DNA of 8,672 nucleotides from Bacillota bacterium (GTDB taxonomy: Bacteria; Bacillota; Clostridia; Lachnospirales; Lachnospiraceae): assembly GCA_023436765.1 (NCBI GenBank), contig JAEZHX010000174.1, positions 1 to 8,672 of the forward strand. Direction: 5' to 3'. The position numbers were made by a program, and so were the translations under genes. The notes beneath the pieces are model-generated. The model was not told the origin of the DNA. It did not search any database and was given only the letters and a program-made list of their open reading frames with translations. Shown here one piece after another: positions 1-5,728 of the stretch. Numbering within the stretch: the first letter of the stretch is position 1; the number at the start of each line of letters is the position of its first letter.

Positions 1-227
1 ACAACTCCGTAGAAACCGCTGGATGTCAGAACGGAATCCCCTGCTGCCACGGTTGATAACATAGCCTGCATCTGTCTCTGCTGCTTTTTCTGAGGACGAA
101 TCAGCATAAAATACAGTAAAAATCCTAATATACCGATCTGTATGATAAGTACCATCCAGCCACCGCCTGTACCGCCAGAAGTGCCGGTTGCTGCTCCTTC
201 ACCTGTTAAAAGTGCTAAATAATTCAT
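1..227 (-). CDS. yajC: Preprotein translocase subunit YajC (5' part, cut by window start)
   Basis: YajC is a small single-pass inner-membrane protein that associates with SecDF and the SecYEG translocon; it is accessory to protein export. The visible 75 residues begin MNYLALLTGEG, continue with a Gly/Thr-rich stretch (residues 9-23) and then one hydrophobic segment (about 24-43). This is followed by the family signature FMLIRPQKKQQ (residues 40-50) and the start of the soluble domain (MLSTVAAGDSVLTSSGFYGV). The start at 225-227 is preceded by a strong AGGAGG (complement of 236-241) with good spacing. The gene lies 24 bases downstream of tgt on the same strand, the classical tgt-yajC order, so it is probably co-transcribed; secD/secF are expected beyond the window edge. 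The C-terminal part is outside the window. The Gly-rich N-terminus before the membrane segment is typical of clostridial YajC. Confidence 0.93.
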   Translation of the reverse strand, partial: MNYLALLTGEGAATGTSGGTGGGWMVLIIQIGILGFLLYFMLIRPQKKQQRQMQAMLSTVAAGDSVLTSSGFYGV

Positions 228-251
228 AACAAAAACCTCCTAAATATTATT

Positions 252-1388
252 TTATTTGTCATCGCTCATTAAAAAACCGTCGAGTTTTTTCTTCTTATAT
301 TCCTGATATCGTTTTCCACGGATTGCCTCTCTGATTTCCTCCATCATATGGTTATAGAAGTACAGATTATGGAGTACCAGAAGCCGCATCCCAAGCATTT
401 CCTTTGCTTTCAAGAGATGTCTGATATATGCCCTGCTGTAATGGGTGCAGGTTGGACAGGCGCAGCCCTCTTCAATTGGCCGGTCGTCCAGCTCATACTT
501 TGCATTCAGAAGATTCCTCTTGCCCTCGTTTGTATAAGCATGTCCATGTCTTCCATTCCTTGAAGGATATACACAGTCGAAGAAATCCACTCCACGGTCC
601 ACAGCTTCGAGAATATTGGCCGGCGTACCGACTCCCATCAGATAAACAGGCTTCTTAAGCGGAAGATAGGGTACGGTCTCTTCAATAATCCGATACATCT
701 CACTATGGCTTTCACCGACAGCCAAGCCGCCCAGCGCATATCCGTCCAGATCAAATTCCGTAATCCTCTTCGCATGCTCAATCCGGATATCCTCAAAGGT
801 GCCTCCCTGATTGATCCCGAACAGCATCTGATGTTGATTGATGGTATCCTCAAGACCGTTCAGCCGTTTCATCTCCGCCTGACAACGAAGCAGCCAACGG
901 GTGGTCCGGTCCACGGATGCCTGCATATACTCTCTTGTTGCAGGGTGCGGGGGACATTCATCAAAGGCCATTGCAATCGTAGATGCAAGATTTGATTGGA
1001 TCTGCATGCTTTCTTCGGGTCCCATAAAAATCTTCCTGCCATCAATATGGGAGCTGAAATACACGCCCTCTTCCTTAATCTTACGAAGACTAGACAAGGA
1101 GAACACTTGAAAGCCACCGGAATCAGTAAGAATTGGTTTATCCCAGACCATGAATTTATGAAGTCCGCCCATTTGCTTAATTACTTTGTCACCGGGCCTG
1201 ACATGAAGATGATAGGTATTGGACAACTCCACCTGTGTCCCTATGCCCTTCAGATCCATCGTAGACACAGCGCCTTTGATCGCTGCTACTGTTCCAACAT
1301 TCATAAATACCGGAGTTTGTATCGTCCCGTGTACGGTCTCGAATTCACCGCTCTTGGCTCTCCCATCCTGTGCAATCAATCTGTACAT
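252..1388 (-). CDS. tgt: Queuine/preQ1 tRNA-ribosyltransferase (tRNA-guanine transglycosylase)
   Basis: Tgt exchanges guanine-34 in the GUN anticodon of Asp, Asn, His and Tyr tRNAs for the queuosine precursor preQ1 (bacterial enzyme); it acts in the cytosol. The 378-residue length is normal for the family and the protein is a complete TIM-barrel enzyme. Visible motifs are DSGGFQVFSL with the general acid/base Asp89, GINQGG (191-196), ALGGLAVGE (218-226), and MGVGTPANILEAVDRG (251-266) followed by FDCVYPSRNGRHGHAYT with the nucleophile Asp271. The zinc site is C309-x-C311-x2-C314 with His340. The start is the ATG at 1386-1388; its ribosome binding site is weak (AAGGAAAG about a dozen bases upstream), but the N-terminus aligns with the family. 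A sigma-A promoter lies at 1480-1508. The stop is 24 bases upstream of yajC, indicating an operon. No damage or unusual features are seen. Confidence 0.97.
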   Translation of the reverse strand: MYRLIAQDGRAKSGEFETVHGTIQTPVFMNVGTVAAIKGAVSTMDLKGIGTQVELSNTYHLHVRPGDKVIKQMGGLHKFMVWDKPILTDSGGFQVFSLSSLRKIKEEGVYFSSHIDGRKIFMGPEESMQIQSNLASTIAMAFDECPPHPATREYMQASVDRTTRWLLRCQAEMKRLNGLEDTINQHQMLFGINQGGTFEDIRIEHAKRITEFDLDGYALGGLAVGESHSEMYRIIEETVPYLPLKKPVYLMGVGTPANILEAVDRGVDFFDCVYPSRNGRHGHAYTNEGKRNLLNAKYELDDRPIEEGCACPTCTHYSRAYIRHLLKAKEMLGMRLLVLHNLYFYNHMMEEIREAIRGKRYQEYKKKKLDGFLMSDDK

Positions 1389-1412
1389 AGTTCAGCCTGC
1401 TTTCCTTCTTTT

Positions 1413-1433
1413 GCATCTCTATTCTAGACATGC
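1413..1433 (-). other. Imperfect inverted repeat in the tgt 5' leader
   Basis: Nine-base arms GCATCTCTA and TAGACATGC flank a three-base loop, with one mismatched pair. In the tgt transcript this would form a compact stem-loop about 25 to 45 bases before the start codon. No U-tract follows on either strand, so it is not an intrinsic terminator. Its role is unknown; it could tune translation or transcript stability. Confidence 0.45.
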
Positions 1434-1479
1434 CCTTTGCTGTATATTATTACCGAATGCCCGAATTAATAACATCACA

Positions 1480-1508
1480 AGTATAACCTTAATATCCTAT
1501 ATTTTCAA
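1480..1508 (-). promoter_or_regulatory. Sigma-A-type promoter for tgt-yajC
   Basis: Read on the minus strand, the -35 hexamer TTGAAA (complement of 1503-1508) and the -10 hexamer TATACT (complement of 1480-1485) are separated by exactly 17 bases. This is close to consensus. The predicted transcript starts near 1473 and has a leader of roughly 85 bases before the tgt start codon. Confidence 0.75.
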
Positions 1509-1619
1509 CTAAAAATTCTATAAACCTTATAAACTCCAATTATCTGTTCCCCGGAGAATAACAAATGAAGGTTTTGGGTACAGTTTTCACCCGCTCTACT
1601 CCCTAATAATAGAAATTTA

Positions 1620-1648
1620 TTGCATTATTATATCGTAATTGATAGAAT
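1620..1648 (+). promoter_or_regulatory. Sigma-A-type promoter for the GGDEF-EAL gene
   Basis: TTGCAT (1620-1625) and TAGAAT (1643-1648) have a 17-base spacer. Transcription is predicted to start around 1655. This almost coincides with an upstream in-frame ATG at 1657, so that codon would be essentially leaderless. This supports the downstream start at 1702. Confidence 0.7.
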
Positions 1649-1687
1649 AGGTATAGATGGACTTTTTTATTCCATTGTTAACATTAC

Positions 1688-1692
1688 GGAGG
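1688..1692 (+). promoter_or_regulatory. Ribosome binding site fixing the GGDEF-EAL gene start at 1702
   Basis: GGAGG lies 9 bases before the ATG at 1702-1704. The alternative in-frame ATG at 1657 has no Shine-Dalgarno sequence, and the ATG at 1695 is too close and out of frame. Confidence 0.8.
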
Positions 1693-1701
1693 TTATGGGT
1701 C

Positions 1702-4170
1702 ATGTCAATTAAGAAATCCTTACGAATTCTTTTGATAATTTCTTCAATATTACCTGTTGTGCTCATGTCCGTAATTGTTCAGGGGATCATTAATCGAAGG
1801 CTGCTTGAGGTTCAGACGGATAATCTCAAAACCATGGCAGAAGCTCATCGCAGTGGACTAGAGGCTCTGATCGGAACTCAGAAGACGGAATTATCCCTTC
1901 TCTCTATTCAGGATGAGCTTCATAAACTGGCTGCAAAGTCCGACAGCACCCAGAATCCGGAACTTTCAGAATCAGCCAATCAACTTCTTAAGACCCGAAA
2001 GGAAAACTATGGGTCCTGTGAACTAATCTCATTCTATGACATTAACAGGCGGATCGTCGCCAGTTCAGATCTCGCACTTGTCGGTAGATATGACAATAAC
2101 AGCCTTACCCTTTCCTACTTGTCTGCTACGAAAAATTATGCAGTCGGAATCAATGGTGTTGCTTCTGTCCTCATGGGAAATGACGAACTTCATACCATCG
2201 AAATCGGATGTCAGGTATATAACAGTGGATTAGCCACCGGAGAACCCATAGGTTATATCGTTAGTACCGTTAATCTCTCCTATTTCCAGAAATTCATGGG
2301 TTCCATCACAGTCGGAAAGACCGGAGGAGGCATCCTACTGGATCGTGACGGAACTGTTCTCTATCATCCGGATCAAACCTTAATCGGGGATACAATCCCT
2401 CTCGAGCGGATGGCCGAATTAGTGATAAATTATAATAAGGGACTTATTCCTGAAAGTGGTACCTTTGAATGCTACCAAGGTGACAAAGTGCTTGCCAACG
2501 GTTATTGTATCATTCCCGAATTTGACTGGGTTTTGATCGTCAAACAAAATGTATCCGAGTTGTTATCCATCACCAGCATCATTCTGTCCCTGTTGATTTT
2601 CCTTTGTGCTGTTCTGCTAGGTATTATCATTCTTTGTGCTCATTTTCTGACCAAGAAATTAACTGAACCGATCATTGCCTTAAGGGACGCCATGCGGACT
2701 GCCTCGGATGGTGACTTAAATGTACAATCCAATATCAAGAGTAAAAATGAGCTTGGCGAACTATCCAAGAATTTCAATAAAATGCTGCATATCATAAAGA
2801 CGAATTACGAAGATCTGGCCTCCATGCATGAAGAGCTACTGTCAAACGAAGAACAGCTACGTACGAACTATGACCATATCGAGTATCTGGCATATCATGA
2901 TACCTTAACAAATCTACCGAATAAACTGGCATTTCTGGACTATGTCAATGCCGCCTTGGTTGCTACTACTTCCACAAAGAGATCCCATGCCGTTTATTTT
3001 GTAGACCTGGACAATTTCAAGACAGTGAATGATACTCTGGGACATGAATACGGAGATTCCTTACTGGTGAGAACCGCACAGATCCTGGCCTCCGTCATCG
3101 GAGAAAACGATATGTTAGCCAGAGCAGGCGGTGATGAATTCCTGATTTTTAAAGAGGGAATCACGGTCCAGGAGGAAGCAATCGAGTTTGCTGCTAAAAT
3201 TATAGAATGCTTCCGTACACCGTTGGAGCTGGACGGTGAGGTCATCTATGTATCCATGAGTATCGGAATCGCTGTCTATCCACAGAATGGCTTATCCCCG
3301 AATGCGTTGATCAAAAATGCTGATATTGCCATGTATAAGTCCAAGGATACCGGTAAGAGCAAATTCACGCTGTTCGACGCCAAGATGGAAGACGAATTAA
3401 ATCGGAATACAATGATCATTGAAGTGCTAAGAAATGCCATAGATAATAAAGATGTCTATATCCAATACCAGCCCTTATTTGAGATAACTACCAAATATGT
3501 CATCGGTTATGAGGCACTGATGAGAATCCGGAGTGACAAGTTAGGTCCTCTGACACCGGAGGAATTTATCCCGATTGCAGAGGAGAGCGGATTGATTATT
3601 GAGCTAAGCTCATGGCTGCTTCGTGAAGCCTGCCTCTTTAATAAGTCTATGATTGATATGGGCATTACGCCCAGACCCGTATCCGTTAATATCTCTTCCG
3701 TACAGATTAACCGCCCCGGTTTTACCGCCATGCTGTCAGATATCCTTGCAGAAACCGGACTGCCGCCGAAGTACCTGGAGCTGGAGATTACGGAAAGCAC
3801 CCTGGTTGCATCCATCATGGACGCAACCGAGCTGTTGGCTTCCCTGCAGGAAATCGGAGTTGGCATCTCCCTGGATGACTTCGGCACCGGCTATTCCTCG
3901 TTGAATTACCTGACGAAGATGCCGATCAACACCTTAAAGATAGACAAATCCTTCATTGATAACATCTGTATCAGCAAGAAGGATTCCAATATCGCCGAAG
4001 CAATTATCCAACTTGCTCACAGCCTAAATATCCTGGTAGTTGCCGAAGGTGTCGAGCACGAGGAGCAGCTCAAGCTGCTGACAGCAAAGCACTGTGACAT
4101 CATCCAGGGCTTTATCTTCAGCGGACCCTTACATCCACAGGACCTGATTGACTTAATTCGGAAGGTTTAA
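1702..4170 (+). CDS. Membrane c-di-GMP enzyme: Cache-like sensor, HAMP, GGDEF and EAL domains
   Basis: This 822-residue sensor enzyme is predicted to make and/or degrade cyclic di-GMP at the membrane in response to an extracellular ligand. In order: transmembrane helix (about 6-27); extracellular region (28-288) with a Cache-like second half (GGGILLDRDGTVLYHP, 208-223); second transmembrane helix (about 289-312); HAMP (313-367); a short coiled linker; GGDEF domain (about 391-560); EAL domain (about 575-822). The GGDEF site is intact (AGGDEF 475-480, preceded by FVDLDNFKTVND with metal-binding Asp435). The product-inhibition RxxD motif is absent: GEND stands there. The EAL site looks complete: YEAL with Glu604, Asn663, Glu695, DDFGTGYSSL with Asp725/Asp726, Lys746, AEGVE with Glu782, and QGF. 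The start at 1702 is chosen for its ribosome binding site and promoter position; an ATG 45 bases upstream would add 15 residues. It appears to be a monocistronic gene with its own promoter and terminator. Whether net activity is synthesis or hydrolysis cannot be read from sequence; the complete EAL set makes phosphodiesterase activity plausible, with the GGDEF domain catalytic or GTP-sensing. Confidence 0.93.
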   Translation: MSIKKSLRILLIISSILPVVLMSVIVQGIINRRLLEVQTDNLKTMAEAHRSGLEALIGTQKTELSLLSIQDELHKLAAKSDSTQNPELSESANQLLKTRKENYGSCELISFYDINRRIVASSDLALVGRYDNNSLTLSYLSATKNYAVGINGVASVLMGNDELHTIEIGCQVYNSGLATGEPIGYIVSTVNLSYFQKFMGSITVGKTGGGILLDRDGTVLYHPDQTLIGDTIPLERMAELVINYNKGLIPESGTFECYQGDKVLANGYCIIPEFDWVLIVKQNVSELLSITSIILSLLIFLCAVLLGIIILCAHFLTKKLTEPIIALRDAMRTASDGDLNVQSNIKSKNELGELSKNFNKMLHIIKTNYEDLASMHEELLSNEEQLRTNYDHIEYLAYHDTLTNLPNKLAFLDYVNAALVATTSTKRSHAVYFVDLDNFKTVNDTLGHEYGDSLLVRTAQILASVIGENDMLARAGGDEFLIFKEGITVQEEAIEFAAKIIECFRTPLELDGEVIYVSMSIGIAVYPQNGLSPNALIKNADIAMYKSKDTGKSKFTLFDAKMEDELNRNTMIIEVLRNAIDNKDVYIQYQPLFEITTKYVIGYEALMRIRSDKLGPLTPEEFIPIAEESGLIIELSSWLLREACLFNKSMIDMGITPRPVSVNISSVQINRPGFTAMLSDILAETGLPPKYLELEITESTLVASIMDATELLASLQEIGVGISLDDFGTGYSSLNYLTKMPINTLKIDKSFIDNICISKKDSNIAEAIIQLAHSLNILVVAEGVEHEEQLKLLTAKHCDIIQGFIFSGPLHPQDLIDLIRKV

Positions 4171-4200
4171 AATATAACAAAAGGGCGGAGACCCAAAAAT

Positions 4201-4243
4201 AAAGATGCACTGAAGGATACAATCTTTGGTGCAATCTTTTTTT
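4201..4243 (+). terminator. Intrinsic terminator after the GGDEF-EAL gene
   Basis: AAAGATGCAC (4201-4210) pairs with GTGC (4229-4232) and ATCTTT (4234-4239), with one bulged A. The region between can form an inner partial stem. A seven-T run (4237-4243) follows. It lies 30 bases after the stop codon and separates this gene from the VTC operon downstream. Confidence 0.7.
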
Positions 4244-4253
4244 GTTATCATAC

Positions 4254-4272
4254 TTCAGCTAAAGTTCAGATA
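4254..4272 (+). promoter_or_regulatory. Putative response regulator operator, copy 1 (upstream of the VTC gene)
   Basis: TTCAG at 4254-4258 and again at 4265-4269 form a direct repeat with an 11-base period (5-6-5 layout), typical of OmpR-family dimer sites. The 14 bases CTAAAGTTCAGATA (4259-4272) recur exactly at 7832-7845, upstream of the response regulator promoter. The candidate -10 lies about 30 bases downstream and its -35 is poor, which would fit an activated promoter. That this is bound by the neighbouring regulator is inference. Confidence 0.6.
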
Positions 4273-4301
4273 ACAAACAATTTCTTTTCACTTTTATGGT
4301 T

Positions 4302-4307
4302 TAGAAT
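4302..4307 (+). promoter_or_regulatory. Candidate -10 element for the VTC-DUF4956-CotH operon
   Basis: TAGAAT sits 30 bases before the VTC start codon. No good -35 hexamer is found at 16-18 bases upstream (AATTTC is the best at 17). A weak -35 with an operator-like direct repeat just upstream (4254-4272) suggests a promoter that needs an activator. The element itself is short, so this is a moderate-confidence call. Confidence 0.45.
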
Positions 4308-4337
4308 AAAAAACAACCCAAAGAAAGGAGTGAAAAT

Positions 4338-5015
4338 ATGAGAAATTCCCGAGGCAGACATGAGCTGAAGTATTATATAAACTATAACGATGTATTACAG
4401 CTTAGAGCAAGGCTTCCATTTGTTGCTAGCCTCGACAAAAATGCGACAGAGGGAAACGGTTATCTAGTCAAGAGCCTCTACTTTGACAATTACAACGATA
4501 AGGCTTTAAAGGAAAAGATTGACGGTGTAAATGAGCGGGAAAAGTTTCGCTTGCGTTTTTATAACGACGACACCTCGTTTATCCGACTTGAAAAAAAGAG
4601 TAAAAAGAATGGCATTTGTTTTAAGGAGAGTGCCCTCCTAACGGCAGAGGAATGTACGCGATTGCTTGATGGTGACCTGGCTATTCTGAATAAAAAGGAG
4701 AGCCCTCTGTGCCAGGAGTTATATGCGAAAATGCATTACCAGCAGCTTCGTCCTAAAAATATCGTAGCCTATCAGCGTGAGGCCTTTATCTACCCAATGG
4801 GAAATGTACGTGTAACCTTGGATTATGACCTTCGCACAAGCAACAATGTCCATGATTTTTTGAAGCCCGAACCCATTCCGGTACAGATTTCAGGAGTTTA
4901 TATTCTCGAAGTGAAATATGACAGCTTTTTACCCGAGATAATCCGCGGTATGGTATCACTTTCCAGTAGAGAAAGTACTTCATTTTCCAAATATGCAGTA
5001 ACTAGAATTATATAA
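4338..5015 (+). CDS. VTC-domain protein, predicted polyphosphate polymerase
   Basis: This 225-residue soluble protein consists almost entirely of a VTC domain, the tunnel-shaped catalytic fold of the yeast vacuolar transporter chaperone Vtc4, which polymerises the gamma-phosphate of ATP into polyphosphate. Family-typical motifs are RHELKYYI near the N-terminus (Lys11), YLVKSLYFDNYNDKAL (42-57), EKFRLRFY with Arg71 and Arg73, RLEKKSKK (83-90), YQREAF with Arg147, NVRVTLDYDLR with Arg158, ILEVKYD with Glu191 and Lys193, and FSKYAVTR near the C-terminus (Lys218). By position in the fold these correspond to the basic tunnel residues and the metal-binding glutamate of Vtc4. There is no SPX domain and no membrane helix; the membrane part is probably supplied by the next gene. 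The ribosome binding site AAAGGAG (4324-4330) is well placed. It is the first gene of a tight operon, with only 16 bases to the next start. Activity is inferred from family, not shown. Confidence 0.88.
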   Translation: MRNSRGRHELKYYINYNDVLQLRARLPFVASLDKNATEGNGYLVKSLYFDNYNDKALKEKIDGVNEREKFRLRFYNDDTSFIRLEKKSKKNGICFKESALLTAEECTRLLDGDLAILNKKESPLCQELYAKMHYQQLRPKNIVAYQREAFIYPMGNVRVTLDYDLRTSNNVHDFLKPEPIPVQISGVYILEVKYDSFLPEIIRGMVSLSSRESTSFSKYAVTRII

Positions 5016-5018
5016 ATT

Positions 5019-5023
5019 GGAGG
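5019..5023 (+). promoter_or_regulatory. Ribosome binding site fixing the DUF4956 gene start at 5032
   Basis: GGAGG is 8 bases before ATG 5032-5034. A longer reading from TTG at 5017 would place the Shine-Dalgarno sequence inside the coding region, so it is rejected. Confidence 0.8.
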
Positions 5024-5031
5024 TATATGAT

Positions 5032-5703
5032 ATGACATTTAATGATATTTTCAAATCAAGTTTTCTGGAAAAAGCCTCAGAATTTTCCATCCTAGATGTA
5101 ACTATTGCAATGCTACTGAGCTTTGCAATTGGACTATTTATTTTTTATGTTTACAAAAAAACATTTGCCGGAGTAATGTACTCTGCATCCTTTGGCGTTT
5201 CCATATTGGCCATGACCTTGATTACGACCCTCATTATACTAGCAGTCACATCAAACATAATCTTGTCGCTTGGCATGGTAGGTGCCCTGTCCATCGTTCG
5301 TTTCAGAACCGCTGTGAAAGAGCCTCTCGACATTGCCTTTTTGTTTTGGGCTATTTCAACGGGTATTGTAGTTGGTGCAGGACTTATCCCTCTTGCAGTA
5401 ATCGGTTCGATTTTTATTGGGATCATTCTTCTGGTGTTTGTGAATAAGAAAAGCAGTGACACACCATATATCATGGTTCTAAATCTTGAAAATGATAAAG
5501 CGGAAAGCGACTGCATGGCAATCATAAAGGAGAAAACCAAGAAAAGCTTGATTAAGGCAAAGACAGTTTCCAAAAACGGCATTGAGCTTACCGTTGAAGT
5601 GCGACTTTTAGATATGTCTGCAAGGCTTCTTAATGAATTACTTGAAATAAACGGTGTGAGCAATGCTTGTCTTGTAAGCTACAACGGCGAATACACCGCT
5701 TAG
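5032..5703 (+). CDS. DUF4956 family membrane protein
   Basis: This 223-residue integral membrane protein belongs to a family of unknown function often found beside VTC-domain genes. Four hydrophobic segments are visible (about 22-41, 53-75, 100-117 and 118-137). Between the second and third is the family hallmark GMVGALSIVRFRTAVKEP (81-98), a conserved Gly-rich and basic stretch (Arg90, Arg92, Lys96). The C-terminal third (about 145-223) is soluble, with alternating strand and helix character like a small ferredoxin-like or ACT-like domain; that fold is a guess. The start at 5032 is chosen from the GGAGG at 5019-5023. Spacing to the VTC gene is 16 bases and to the CotH gene 25 bases, so the three are almost certainly co-transcribed. 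The yeast VTC complex couples polymerisation to membrane passage with its own helices, so this protein may serve as the membrane anchor or channel for the VTC-domain protein. That role is inference. Confidence 0.85.
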   Translation: MTFNDIFKSSFLEKASEFSILDVTIAMLLSFAIGLFIFYVYKKTFAGVMYSASFGVSILAMTLITTLIILAVTSNIILSLGMVGALSIVRFRTAVKEPLDIAFLFWAISTGIVVGAGLIPLAVIGSIFIGIILLVFVNKKSSDTPYIMVLNLENDKAESDCMAIIKEKTKKSLIKAKTVSKNGIELTVEVRLLDMSARLLNELLEINGVSNACLVSYNGEYTA

Positions 5704-5728
5704 GTATGCTTAGATTCGGGGTGACAGC

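Larger units (their letters stand above)
1389..1701. other. Divergent intergenic region between tgt and the c-di-GMP enzyme gene
   Basis: No gene is supported in this stretch. It contains the tgt promoter (minus strand, 1480-1508), the promoter of the GGDEF-EAL gene (plus strand, 1620-1648) and an inverted repeat in the tgt leader (1413-1433). A duplicated CCGAAT (1453-1458 and 1461-1466) and a short GGGT/ACCC hairpin (1576-1592) are of unknown meaning. I looked for preQ1 and c-di-GMP riboswitch cores and did not recognise either. Confidence 0.7.

Noticed and set aside
996..1512. Plus-strand open frames antisense to tgt and reaching into the intergenic region
   Set aside because: The tgt frame has all catalytic and zinc residues; the antisense frames have no recognisable motif and no good ribosome binding site.
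1561..1600. Possible c-di-GMP riboswitch upstream of the GGDEF-EAL gene
   Set aside because: Only a four-base GGGT/ACCC hairpin is visible; the conserved core of c-di-GMP riboswitches is missing and the region lies upstream of the predicted transcription start.
4183..4194. Short GGG/CCC hairpin before the terminator
   Set aside because: The stem is only three bases and has no following U-tract; the longer hairpin at 4201-4243 is the better terminator.
4171..4337. Boundary of a mobile element between the c-di-GMP gene and the VTC operon
   Set aside because: No transposase or integrase gene, tRNA gene, terminal inverted repeats or target duplications are seen. The repeated 14-mer (4259 and 7832) flanks the three-gene operon and could suggest att-like direct repeats, but its promoter-proximal position and 11-base half-site spacing fit an operator better.
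5151..5663. 170-codon minus-strand frame opposite the DUF4956 gene
   Set aside because: The plus-strand frame carries the family signature, correct spacing and ribosome binding site; the antisense frame is a shadow.
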